Below are positions 46,156 through 53,994 of a stretch of DNA of 64,000 bases, piece by piece. The number at the start of each line of letters is the position of its first letter. Positions within the stretch are counted from its first letter, which is position 1. The notes beneath the pieces were generated by a model, which was given only the letters and a program-made list of their open reading frames with translations, did no database searches and was not told the DNA's origin. Position numbers and translations under genes: made by a program. The DNA lies in the NCBI GenBank assembly GCA_016742275.1, contig JACVCD010000013.1, positions 1 through 64,000 on the forward strand, in the 5' to 3' direction. The stretch comes from Gemmatimonadaceae bacterium (GTDB lineage: Bacteria > Gemmatimonadota > Gemmatimonadetes > Gemmatimonadales > Gemmatimonadaceae).

Positions 46156-47130
46156 GTGTTCGGTACCTCCGCCGCCCCTCGCCCAACTACGCTGTCTGCC
46201 CGAGCCGCCCACCGTCTGGCGGCGGGCCCGCTCGATGCCGTGACCCTCATGCGCGACGTCTGCCAGGTGGATCGCCTGCAGGGTGAAGCCGCTGAGCGCA
46301 TGGCGCAGGCCCTGTTGGGCAGCCATCCGGAGTTTGTACGACTACCGAGCGGGCATTGGGCGCTCGCAGCATCCGAGGCCGCCGGATCGCACGGACTCCT
46401 GATCAAAGAGGCGCCCGAGTCGATGGCAGGGTCAATGCCGCTCCCGGCGACCGTGACCCGCCACCGCCCGCCTGCCGCCCCCAGTCTGGATGACATCACC
46501 TGGGCCGTGGTCGACGTGGAAACAACGGGCACACGCGCCGGTTCTGGCGACCGCATCACGGAAATCGCGATCGCCACAGTGCGTGGTGGTGATGTGGTGG
46601 ACGTGTACAGCCAGTTGGTGAATCCGGAACGCCCGATTCCGCCCTATATCACGTCGCTTACGCACATCACGTGGGAGATGGTGCGTGATCAGCCCGTGTT
46701 TCGTCAGATCGCCGAGCCGGTGCTCGAGCGCCTGCAGGGAGCGGTGTTTGTGGCACACAACGCCGGATTCGATTGGCGATTTGTAAGTGAGGAGTTGCGG
46801 CGCGCCACGGGGCGTGAGCTGCACGGACCAAGGCTCTGCACCGTGCGTATGGCACGCGCTCTCGTTCCCATGTTGTCGCGCCGTTCGCTGGATCATGTCA
46901 CCCATTATTTCGGCATCGAGATCGAGGCGCGTCATCGTGCGGCCGGTGATGCCGTCGCGACCGCGCATGCGTTGCGCCGCATGTTGACGATCGCCAAAGA
47001 TGAAGGGCTATCCGACTGGGATGCGCTCCGGCGTCGTGTCGAAGGACCCAAGACCGTTCGTCGCAGTACCGCATCCGATCGTCGTCGTCGTGCATTCCCG
47101 CTTCCTGCTTCCGAGGATCATTCGGCGTGA
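46156..47130 (+). CDS. DEDDh 3'-5' exonuclease (PolC/epsilon-like)
   Basis: This 324-residue protein has a C-terminal exonuclease domain: WAVVDVETTGTRAG (first Asp and Glu), SLTHITWEMV, FVAHNAGFDWRFV and HRAAGDAVATAHAL (His and last Asp). It may act as a proofreading-like or repair exonuclease. About 110 N-terminal residues before the domain are Ala/Leu-rich and unrecognised; they do not look like a helicase or GIY-YIG partner. The start is GTG 46156, with TATCTT 5 bases before it; an ATG at 46084 would sit on the Rex operator. Confidence 0.85.
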   Translation: MFGTSAAPRPTTLSARAAHRLAAGPLDAVTLMRDVCQVDRLQGEAAERMAQALLGSHPEFVRLPSGHWALAASEAAGSHGLLIKEAPESMAGSMPLPATVTRHRPPAAPSLDDITWAVVDVETTGTRAGSGDRITEIAIATVRGGDVVDVYSQLVNPERPIPPYITSLTHITWEMVRDQPVFRQIAEPVLERLQGAVFVAHNAGFDWRFVSEELRRATGRELHGPRLCTVRMARALVPMLSRRSLDHVTHYFGIEIEARHRAAGDAVATAHALRRMLTIAKDEGLSDWDALRRRVEGPKTVRRSTASDRRRRAFPLPASEDHSA

Positions 47131-48002
47131 GCTTTCCGCAGCCGTTGCTCGAAACACGTCAGGTTGGACGTCTCCGCGTGCACGCCATTCAAGCCGGTGG
47201 CCAGCAACTCGATGGAGGCGCGATGTTCGGTGTCGTGCCCAAGACGCTCTGGTCGCGTCGTCTCGGCGCAGACGACAAGAATCGCATCCCCCTGGGCATG
47301 CGTTGTTTGCTCATCGAGCACGATGATGGTCTGGTGCTGCTCGACGCGGGAACGGGCAACAAGGAGACGCCCAAGTTTCACGAGATCTACGGCATCGAGA
47401 ATGGTGGCGAGCAGGATCGCACGGCCCTCGAAGACGGAATTCGGGCGGCCGGGCACAGTGTCAACGACGTCAAGCTGCTGATCAACACGCACCTGCATTT
47501 TGATCACGCGGGCGGCAACACGTATCGTTCGCCGAGTGGGGAAGTGCTGCCCACGTTTCCGAACGCGCGGTACCTCGTGCAGCAGGGAGAGCTCGATTAC
47601 GCGGAGAACGCCAACGAGCGCACCACGGCCAGTTACTTCCCGCCCAACTGGGCGCCGGTGATGGCCGCCGGCCAGTTCGAATTCCTGCGGGGGCCGCGGG
47701 AAATTGTGCCGGGCATCTCCGTGCAGCTCACACCGGGCCATACCCCGTATCATCAGAGTGTCCTGATCCGGTCGGGTGGCGAGACCCTGTGTTTTCTGGG
47801 CGACCTGATCCCCACGGCGCACCACCTCCCGCTGCCCTGGATCATGGGGTATGACGTGGAGCCGCTGGTCACGCTCGAGTCCAAGCGGGCGCTGCTGGCC
47901 CAGGCGCTCAAGGAAGACTGGCAGCTCTGCTTTGAACACGATGCCCATACGGCCTTTGGTCGTCTGGCCCATGATGGCAAGGCCTACCACCTGGCGGGCT
48001 AA
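47127..48002 (+). CDS. MBL-fold metallo-hydrolase
   Basis: This 291-residue metallo-beta-lactamase-fold protein has the metal motif NTHLHFDHAGGN, a second His in LTPGHTPYHQS, an Asp in FLGDLIPTAHHLPLPWIMGYD, and a final His in FEHDA. It resembles the hydrolase group with lactonase-like members, but the substrate is not predictable. There is no signal peptide. The GTG start overlaps the exonuclease stop. Confidence 0.85.
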   Translation: MSFPQPLLETRQVGRLRVHAIQAGGQQLDGGAMFGVVPKTLWSRRLGADDKNRIPLGMRCLLIEHDDGLVLLDAGTGNKETPKFHEIYGIENGGEQDRTALEDGIRAAGHSVNDVKLLINTHLHFDHAGGNTYRSPSGEVLPTFPNARYLVQQGELDYAENANERTTASYFPPNWAPVMAAGQFEFLRGPREIVPGISVQLTPGHTPYHQSVLIRSGGETLCFLGDLIPTAHHLPLPWIMGYDVEPLVTLESKRALLAQALKEDWQLCFEHDAHTAFGRLAHDGKAYHLAG

Positions 48003-48032
48003 CCGAGACCTAACCGAAGTAGGTGCCGGGGG

Positions 48033-48066
48033 TTGACCTCCCGGGCTGACCGTCTAGGTTTATCTT
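48033..48066 (+). promoter_or_regulatory. Promoter region of infC-rpmI-rplT
   Basis: TTGACC (48033-48038) is followed either by TAGGTT after 17 bases (48056-48061) or by TATCTT after 22 bases (48061-48066). The -35 and the GTCTAG at the -10 resemble the rpsU promoter. Either start would give a leader of about 230 bases. Confidence 0.5.
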
Positions 48067-48072
48067 GTTACA

Positions 48073-48303
48073 GCTGGAAACGCCAAGCGATTGGCGACAA
48101 GTGAGAAGTGGAGTGGCCTCGATGCCGCTCCCACCCTTCGGCCCTCGCACGATATCTGTCGTGGAGGTGTGCTGCTGGAGTCCATCGATTCGACCACGGG
48201 GCGTGCTCTGGGCTTAGGCTATGAGCAGGCATCCGTGGGTCGTCGCGACGCGGGCTCCATACAGGGGTCCGCGTTTTCTGTTTCTTCTACCGGAGTACGC
48301 ACT
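48073..48303 (+). promoter_or_regulatory. Long structured infC leader
   Basis: No gene is seen here. Hairpins in order: 48081-48096, 48143-48167 (CCTC, a bulged G and CACGA, pairing with TCGTGGAGG), a nested pair CCACGG...CCGTGG (48194-48238) enclosing TGCTC...GAGCA, and a terminator hairpin at 48248-48274. The layout fits transcription attenuation of the ribosomal-protein operon. Confidence 0.6.
48248..48287 (+). terminator. Attenuator hairpin in the infC leader
   Basis: An 11-bp stem (48248-48258 with 48264-48274, two G-U pairs) closes the loop ATACA and is followed by the T-rich tract to 48287. The Shine-Dalgarno GGAG is at 48292-48295. The hairpin would stop transcription before infC unless disrupted. 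Confidence 0.7.
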
Positions 48304-48822
48304 ATTCAGGATTCGACGAAGCGTCCGCCTCGGGTGAACCGGCAAATCCGGATCAGCCCTTTGCGCGTGATCGGTGCCGATGGCAGCCAGCTTGGCATTC
48401 TCGAGGTCGATGCGGCCTTGGCAATGGCCCAGGAGCAGGGGCTCGATCTCGTGGAGGTGGCGGCCGCCGCTCGGCCCCCTGTGGTCCGCATCATGGACTA
48501 CGGCAAGTTCAAGTTTGAACAGGCCAAGCAGGCGCGACTCGCGAAGAAGAAGCAGCACGTGATTCATCTCAAGGAGGTCAAGTACCGCCCTGGGATCGAT
48601 GATCATGACTTCGAGACCAAGACGCGTCATGCGCGCCGGTTCCTCGAGGAAGGCAACAAAGTGAAGGTGACGCTCATGTTCCGCGGCCGTCAGATCGCGC
48701 ACCCCGAGCTTGGAAAGATCGTGGTGGATCGTGTGGCCCAGGAGCTGGCCGATCTCGCAAAGATCGAAAGCGCACCTGCGATGGAAGGAAAGTCGATGAC
48801 GATGATCCTCGCGCCGAAGTGA
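48304..48822 (+). CDS. infC: Translation initiation factor IF-3
   Basis: IF-3 checks start codons and blocks premature subunit joining. The N-domain RVNRQIRISPLRVIGADGSQLGI, the helix LVEVAAAARPPVVRIMDYGKFKFEQ and C-domain segments LKEVKYRPGIDDHDFETK and VTLMFRGRQIAHPELG are intact. The start is ATT at 48304, with GGAG 8 bases upstream. ATT is the known autoregulatory start in E. coli infC because IF-3 rejects it; this predicts the same feedback here. The 172-residue length fits. A GTG at 48334 is a weaker alternative. Confidence 0.92.
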   Translation: MQDSTKRPPRVNRQIRISPLRVIGADGSQLGILEVDAALAMAQEQGLDLVEVAAAARPPVVRIMDYGKFKFEQAKQARLAKKKQHVIHLKEVKYRPGIDDHDFETKTRHARRFLEEGNKVKVTLMFRGRQIAHPELGKIVVDRVAQELADLAKIESAPAMEGKSMTMILAPK

Positions 48823-48859
48823 TCACCATCCGGTGAACGGCGCGTGATCTTGTGTAGGG

Positions 48860-48878
48860 CCGCCCGACGTCCGGGCGG
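48860..48878 (+). promoter_or_regulatory. Hairpin between infC and rpmI
   Basis: CCGCCCG (48860-48866) pairs with CGGGCGG (48872-48878) around a 5-base loop, 23 bases before the rpmI ATG. It could be an L20 or L35 control site, but no T-tract follows. Confidence 0.35.
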
Positions 48879-48901
48879 TTGACCGCTGACGTGAGCATAT
48901 C

Positions 48902-49099
48902 ATGCCGAAGATGAAGACCCATAGCGGCGCCAAGAAGCGCTTCTCCGTGACGGGCTCGGGGAAGGTGCGGCGCTTGAAGGCGTACAAGAGCCACATCCTG
49001 ACCAAGATGTCGGGCAAGAAGAAGCGCGACCTGCGCCGTCCCACGATCGTGGAGACCAACGGCGAAGCGAAGCGTATCAAGCGTCTTCTCGTGGCCTGA
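48902..49099 (+). CDS. rpmI: 50S ribosomal protein L35
   Basis: This 65-residue basic protein, [20 protein letters not shown] then [16 protein letters not shown], is a clear L35. It lies between infC and rplT in the universal order. Confidence 0.97.
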
Positions 49100-49111
49100 G
49101 GATAATCGACT

Positions 49112-49483
49112 ATGCCACGCGTCAAGTCCAACGTCGTTCGTCTCAAGCGTAAGAAGCAGATCCTCAAGCACGCCAAGGGTGCCTTTGGTGGCCGGTCCAA
49201 GCTCTGGAAGGCCGCGAAGGAAACCGTTGAGCGTGGCTGGCGCTATGCCTATCGCGATCGCAAGAACAAGAAGCGCGACTTCCGTCGCCTCTGGATCGTG
49301 CGTATCAACGCGGCCGCCCGTCTGCACGACATGTCGTACAGCGCGTTTATCAACGGTCTGCACGCTGCCGGTCTCGAAGTCGATCGCAAGGTGCTGGCCG
49401 ACCTCGCCGTGCGTGAGCCGGAAGCATTTGCGGCGATCGCCGAACAGGCACGCAAGGCACTCGAGGCCAAGACCGCGGCCTGA
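49112..49483 (+). CDS. rplT: 50S ribosomal protein L20
   Basis: This 123-residue protein has [36 protein letters not shown] and [23 protein letters not shown], all conserved in L20. L20 is an early assembly protein and in other bacteria represses its own operon by binding the leader or the rpmI region. Two hairpins follow before pheS. Confidence 0.97.
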   Translation: MPRVKSNVVRLKRKKQILKHAKGAFGGRSKLWKAAKETVERGWRYAYRDRKNKKRDFRRLWIVRINAAARLHDMSYSAFINGLHAAGLEVDRKVLADLAVREPEAFAAIAEQARKALEAKTAA

Positions 49484-49491
49484 GTCTGCTA

Positions 49492-49519
49492 CCACGCCGC
49501 CTGCATGAGCGCGGCGTGG
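49492..49519 (+). terminator. Hairpin after rplT
   Basis: CCACGCCGC (49492-49500) and GCGGCGTGG (49511-49519) form a 9-bp stem with a 10-base loop, directly after rplT. There is only a short TTCC tail, so termination may be partial. Confidence 0.55.
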
Positions 49520-49538
49520 TTCCGTCCAGTTATGTTGG

Positions 49539-49566
49539 AGGGCCGGCGTCGTGAGATGCCGGCCCT
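49539..49566 (+). terminator. Second hairpin before pheS
   Basis: AGGGCCGGC (49539-49547) and GCCGGCCCT (49558-49566) form a 9-bp stem ending in TTG and a pyrimidine-rich stretch. It is either a tandem terminator or an attenuator in a pheST leader, since TATGTT (49531-49536) just before it could be a -10. Confidence 0.5.
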
Positions 49567-49591
49567 TTGTGCTCCCGTCTTCGTCTTTCCC

Positions 49592-50602
49592 GTGATTCTT
49601 TCCGACTATCTCGCTCAGGCCGACGCGTTGGCCCAGGAATGTCGATCCCTGCTCGACGGGCTCGACCCTGCCACGCGACTCGATGTCGCCAAAGGCCAGT
49701 TGAATGCGCTCAAGGATGAGCGACTGATCGCTCTGCAAGGCGCGCTCCGGTCGCTGCCGGCTGAGGATCGCCGCGCCGCTGGTACCGCATTCAATACACT
49801 CAAGACGGCAATCCAGGATGCGCTCGACGCGTTCGGTGCGCGTCAGTTGGCTGCCAGCGGACAGGAAGCATTGGATCTCACGATGCCCGCACGCCGCTCA
49901 TGGCGCGGGTCGGTGCATCCGGTCACACTCGTCATCGACGAGATCTGCGAGATCTTCCGCGAGTTGGGTTTCACGGTGGCCCTCGGCCCCGAAGCCGAAA
50001 CCGAACACTACAACTTTGGCGCGCTCAATTTCCCAGCCGATCATCCGGCCATGGAGTTGCACGACACATTGTATCTCGGTGAAGACACACTGCTGCGTAC
50101 GCACACGTCACCGGTGCAGGTGCGCACGATGCAGCGCTACGCACCACCTATTCGTGTGCTCGCGCCAGGGCAGGTGTATCGTCGTGACTTCTTCGATGCC
50201 ACGCACGCGCCGGCCTTCATGCAGCTCGAAGGATTGGCCATCGACGAAGGCGTGAGCTTCGTGGATCTCAAGGCCACGCTCGCGGAATTCGCGCGTCGTT
50301 TTTACGGCGCCACACGCCGTGTGCGTTTTGGTCCGTCGTACTTCCCGTTTGTCGAACCGGGGGCGCAGATGGACGTCGAGGTCGATCTCGGCGATGGCAA
50401 GGGACTGCGCTGGGTAGAGATCCTCGGCTGTGGCATGGTGCACCCCAACGTGATCGAAGCGGCTGGCCTCGATAGCGAGAAGTACACCGGATGGGCGTTT
50501 GGCATGGGCCCTGCGCGCATTGCCATGTCGCGTTACGGCATCAATGACATCCGCGTTCTCTACGATTCCGACGTTCGTTTCCTGGAGCAGTTTGCTCGAT
50601 GA
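49592..50602 (+). CDS. pheS: Phenylalanyl-tRNA synthetase alpha subunit
   Basis: This class II catalytic subunit has a helical N-terminal coiled coil, then RRSWRGSVHPVTLVIDEICEIFRELGF, GPEAETEHYNFGALNFPADHPA, LLRTHTSPVQVRTM and the motif 3 region GWAFGMGPARIAM. GTG 49592 gives 336 residues with the usual start; an ATG at 49505 is in frame but would read through two hairpins. It forms an alpha2-beta2 enzyme with pheT and overlaps it by four bases. Confidence 0.94.
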   Translation: MILSDYLAQADALAQECRSLLDGLDPATRLDVAKGQLNALKDERLIALQGALRSLPAEDRRAAGTAFNTLKTAIQDALDAFGARQLAASGQEALDLTMPARRSWRGSVHPVTLVIDEICEIFRELGFTVALGPEAETEHYNFGALNFPADHPAMELHDTLYLGEDTLLRTHTSPVQVRTMQRYAPPIRVLAPGQVYRRDFFDATHAPAFMQLEGLAIDEGVSFVDLKATLAEFARRFYGATRRVRFGPSYFPFVEPGAQMDVEVDLGDGKGLRWVEILGCGMVHPNVIEAAGLDSEKYTGWAFGMGPARIAMSRYGINDIRVLYDSDVRFLEQFAR

Positions 50603-53040
50603 TCGTTTCGCACGAATGGCTCAAGCAGTTCGTTCCGCACGCCGCGTCTGCGCAGGATGTTGGTGAAGCGCTCAGCCGCCACTGCGTCACGCTCGATGGC
50701 ATCGAATCACTCGGTGCGCATCTTGAAGCGTTTGTCGTAGCGCAGGTGGTTGAGGCGGGACGGCATCCAAATTCGGATCATCTCTGGGTCACCAAAGTCG
50801 ACGATGGCAGTGGCACACTGCTCGATGTGGTGTGTGGTGCGCCCAATGTCGTCGCCGGTAGTAAGTATCCATTTGCGCGTACGGGCACGGTTATGCCTGG
50901 CGGTCTCAAGATCGAGAAGCGCAAGATCCGCGGCGAAACATCGAATGGTATGCTGTGTTCGGCGCGTGAGCTCGGGCTCGGCGAAGAGCATGATGGCATC
51001 CTGACACTCGAGACCGATGCGGCGCCAGGCACGCGACTGCTCGACGTGTTGCCCATTGGGGATGCGCGTCTCGATCTCGATGTGTTGCCGAATCGTCCGG
51101 ACCTGTTGTCGCATCGTGGTGTGGCGCGTGAAGTGGGCGCCATTACCGGCGCGGCGGTTCAGGAACTGCCGGTCGAGCTCACTGTCGCGGTGCCTTCGAT
51201 GCCCGCCATTGCTGGTGCTAGAAATGCATCGGGTGCACACGCGAGCGTGACGCTGCATGACACCGCCAATTGCCCGCGCTATGTGGCGGCGGTGATTCGT
51301 GGTGTGCAGGTGGGACCGAGTCCCGCATGGCTCAAGAATCGTTTGGAGAGTGTCGGGCTTCGCAGCATCAGCAACGTCGTGGATATCACCAACTACGTGC
51401 TGCATGGTTTCGGACAGCCGGTGCATGCCTTCGATCTCGATACGTTGGCGGAGCATGCCATTCACGTGCGTGCATCACGCGACGGTGAGTCGCTGGTTAC
51501 GCTCGACGGCGTGGCGCGCGCGCTCGCGAGTGGCACCACGGTCATCTGTGACGGCAATGCGCCGGTGGCTCTGGCCGGAGTGATGGGAGGCAAGGACAGC
51601 GAAGTCGCTGAGCGCACTACGAACGTGCTGCTCGAAGTTGCGCAGTTCGCACCGAAGTTCGTGCGCGGTGTGCGCAAGGCTGTTGGTCTCAATACGGATG
51701 CCAGCTATCGCTTCGAGCGTGGAGTCGATGCCGGAGACACCGAACGTGTGGCGCGCGTGGCTGCCGCGCTCATCGTGCAGGTGGCCGGCGGCGTGATCGA
51801 AGAAGTGCTTGATGCCGGTTCAGCGCCCGCGCCGCAGGCTGCGGTTACGCTACGTATCTCGCGCGTGGCGCGCCTCCTCGGCGACGCCATTCCGGCCGAC
51901 ACCATCGTGCGCCTGCTCACGTCGCTCGGGTGCGTGGTGCAGACGAGTGCGTCTTCCGATGCACTCACGGTGCAGCCACCCACGTGGCGCAACGACTTGT
52001 TGCTCGAAGTTGATCTGATTGAAGAAGTAGCGCGTCTGGTGGGCTTCGATGCACTACCTGATGAGCTGCGCGCATTCCGTCCGGGTTCAGCACCAGACCA
52101 TCCGGTGCATCTGGCCACGCGTCGTGTGCGCGACTTACTGGTGGGTTTGGGACTCGCAGAAACACGTCCCATGCCTTTCACCGCGAATGGCACCGAGCAG
52201 TCGCCGCGCGTGCGCAATCCGCTGGCTGAAGATGAACCGTATCTGCGCGCTAGTGTGCTGGATACGTTGGCGCGTCGTGCCGAGTACAACCTGTCGCGCA
52301 TGCAGGGCAACCTGCGCCTCTTCGAAGTGGGCAATGTGTTCACACCGCGCGCGTCACGGTTGCCTCTCGAGGAAGTGCGCGTGGGGGCGCTGCTCATGGG
52401 CGCACGTCGTCCAGCGCACTTCACCGACCCCGAGCCACCGGCATTCGATCGCTGGGATGCGCGCGATGTCGCCGAACGTTTGGCGCTCGCTGCATTTCCG
52501 GGACGCAAGGTGCAAACGCAGCCTGCTGCACCTGATCAGCTGTGGACCATCGAAGTCGAAGACCTTGGAGTTGTCGGTCATGTGAGCGCGCTCACACTCG
52601 ACAAGCCGGTATGGGCGGCCGATGCATTTGGCATCGAGCTCACCCTCGGCGTGATGTCATCGGATGACGTGGCGGCACCGGGGCAGCATGCGCATGCGCC
52701 GGCTGAACGTGAGTCGGGAGCGCAACGCGCGGTGAAGTTTGCGGCGCTGCCCACGACGCCAGCGGCAGAAATCGATCTCGCGCTTCTTGTTCCGGATGCC
52801 CATCCAGCGGCGACGGTTGAAGCGGCGATGCGTACGGCGGGTGGTGAGCTGCTGGAGCAGGTCACACTATTTGATGAATTCCGCGGAGCTGGTGTGCCGG
52901 CCGGTTATCGCAGTCTCGCGTGGCGATTGACCTGGCGTCATCCGGAGCGCACGCTTCGGGACAAGGAAATCGAAGGCCGTCGCGCCCGACTGCTGGATCT
53001 CCTCGACAAGGAACTGGGTATCCGTCCTCGTGCGTCCTGA
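50599..53040 (+). CDS. pheT: Phenylalanyl-tRNA synthetase beta subunit
   Basis: This 813-residue protein has the EMAP-like tRNA-binding domain (VVAQVVEAGRHPNSDHLWVTKVD), B3/4 editing domain segments (DVLPNRPDLLSHRGVAREV; ISNVVDITNYVLHGFGQPVHAFD), the catalytic-like core (LIEEVARLVGFDALP) and a C-terminal anticodon-binding fold (SLAWRLTWRHPERTL). The beta subunit edits Tyr-tRNA-Phe. The length is normal. Its end overlaps the next gene by 11 bases. Confidence 0.95.
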   Translation: MIVSHEWLKQFVPHAASAQDVGEALSRHCVTLDGIESLGAHLEAFVVAQVVEAGRHPNSDHLWVTKVDDGSGTLLDVVCGAPNVVAGSKYPFARTGTVMPGGLKIEKRKIRGETSNGMLCSARELGLGEEHDGILTLETDAAPGTRLLDVLPIGDARLDLDVLPNRPDLLSHRGVAREVGAITGAAVQELPVELTVAVPSMPAIAGARNASGAHASVTLHDTANCPRYVAAVIRGVQVGPSPAWLKNRLESVGLRSISNVVDITNYVLHGFGQPVHAFDLDTLAEHAIHVRASRDGESLVTLDGVARALASGTTVICDGNAPVALAGVMGGKDSEVAERTTNVLLEVAQFAPKFVRGVRKAVGLNTDASYRFERGVDAGDTERVARVAAALIVQVAGGVIEEVLDAGSAPAPQAAVTLRISRVARLLGDAIPADTIVRLLTSLGCVVQTSASSDALTVQPPTWRNDLLLEVDLIEEVARLVGFDALPDELRAFRPGSAPDHPVHLATRRVRDLLVGLGLAETRPMPFTANGTEQSPRVRNPLAEDEPYLRASVLDTLARRAEYNLSRMQGNLRLFEVGNVFTPRASRLPLEEVRVGALLMGARRPAHFTDPEPPAFDRWDARDVAERLALAAFPGRKVQTQPAAPDQLWTIEVEDLGVVGHVSALTLDKPVWAADAFGIELTLGVMSSDDVAAPGQHAHAPAERESGAQRAVKFAALPTTPAAEIDLALLVPDAHPAATVEAAMRTAGGELLEQVTLFDEFRGAGVPAGYRSLAWRLTWRHPERTLRDKEIEGRRARLLDLLDKELGIRPRAS

Positions 53041-53470
53041 ATCGGCAGCGTTTCGCGAGCTTGATACGCTCGTTCGCAATCTGAGTGACCAGCTGGCAGG
53101 GTATCGCCGTCGGGCACTCAGCGCGGAGGCGCGCACGCGTGAGCTCGAGCAGATTCTTGCCGGAATGAATGGCAAGCTCGATGAAGTGCGGCAGCAGGTG
53201 GAGGATCTACAGGGCGCGCGCGATACGGCCGTTATGGAAACGCGAACGCTGCAGGGCCAGTTGGCCACTGCACGTCAGGAAGTGCAACGGGTGCAGACGG
53301 CCTTTGCCGATGTGTCCGCCCGCTCGACGCCGGAAGCGCGCGATCAGGAATTGGTGGCGGAGAATGAGCGGCTGCGCACGCGCCTTGGTGAGGCTCGCGA
53401 AAAGGCGCAGCAACTCACCGATCGGATCCGGTTCCTGCGCCAGCAGGTCAGTCTGGGGGTGGAGCGATGA
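53030..53470 (+). CDS. Coiled-coil protein upstream of zapA
   Basis: This 146-residue protein is almost entirely helical with long heptad patterns (ELDTLVRNLSDQLAGYRRRAL; LRTRLGEAREKAQQLTDRIRFLRQQ), resembling ZapB-type or septum-formation-initiator-like coiled coils. I recognise no family with certainty. Overlaps with pheT (11 bases) and zapA (four bases) mean co-translation with the FtsZ regulator. A role as ZapA partner in division is an inference from position. Confidence 0.72.
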   Translation: MRPESAAFRELDTLVRNLSDQLAGYRRRALSAEARTRELEQILAGMNGKLDEVRQQVEDLQGARDTAVMETRTLQGQLATARQEVQRVQTAFADVSARSTPEARDQELVAENERLRTRLGEAREKAQQLTDRIRFLRQQVSLGVER

Positions 53471-53775
53471 TGGACGCGCGGGCTGTCGTCAAAGTGCGGA
53501 TCATGGGTGACGAGTACACCCTCCGCACGGAAGCGTCTCCGGAGCACACCAAGGCGGTGGCTGAGCATGTGGATCGCACCATCCGGGCCATCATGTCCGG
53601 CAGCTCTTCCGTGGAGACGCACAAGGCCGCCATCCTGGCGGCGTTGCAGATCACGGATGATCTGTTTCGCGAGCGCGGGGCGATGGAGTCGCTGACGTCG
53701 GACATGCGTCAGCTGGCTTCTGACATCCGTCCGTTGCTGCCGCCGGCCAAGCGGGGCGAAGAGCTCGGCGCGTAG
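53467..53775 (+). CDS. zapA: Cell division protein ZapA
   Basis: This 102-residue ZapA cross-links FtsZ protofilaments. VKVRIMGDEYTLRTEASPEHTKAVAEHVDRTIRAIM is the N-terminal globular domain and THKAAILAALQITDDLFRERG starts the dimerising helix. The length and location after pheT are typical. Confidence 0.9.
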   Translation: MMDARAVVKVRIMGDEYTLRTEASPEHTKAVAEHVDRTIRAIMSGSSSVETHKAAILAALQITDDLFRERGAMESLTSDMRQLASDIRPLLPPAKRGEELGA

Positions 53776-53796
53776 TTCGAAAGGCCGTTGCGGCCT

Positions 53797-53925
53797 CCCC
53801 TGACGCACCGTACGTTCACAAGGTCAGCCGTGTCCGCGGTCGGAGCACTTTTGAGGTGCTGTGGCCGCGGCCTTGCGCGTGGGGCGAGCTCCGTTGGTTG
53901 GGGCGCCGTACCGTGCATCCGGCGG
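53797..53925 (+). ncRNA. Candidate structured RNA between zapA and rny
   Basis: No gene fits the 219 bases here. An imperfect long stem pairs 53805-53814 with 53907-53916 (9 of 10) and continues outward to 53797/53925. Inside, 53834-53841 pairs with 53863-53870 and 53844-53848 with 53856-53860 around the loop TTTTGAG, leaving a large asymmetric bubble. A long rod with a bubble next to zapA recalls 6S RNA, but at about 130 bases it is short. Identity is unproven. Confidence 0.3.
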
Positions 53926-53983
53926 TCCGAAGATATAGATCTGGCTGCTCACGATTCAGACCCGCGACTGGTGCGCGGTGGAG

Positions 53984-53989
53984 TATAGA
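53984..53989 (+). promoter_or_regulatory. Candidate -10 element of rny
   Basis: TATAGA lies 5 bases before the rny ATG, with no Shine-Dalgarno sequence. The same TATAGATC octamer occurs 50 bases earlier at 53934. A transcript starting here would be leaderless. Confidence 0.35.
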
Positions 53990-53994
53990 TCCCC

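Noticed and set aside
48091-48303. N-terminal extension of IF-3
   Set aside because: The frame is open to 48091, but this stretch contains the leader hairpins and terminator and encodes nothing like IF-3; the ATT start with a Shine-Dalgarno sequence is better.
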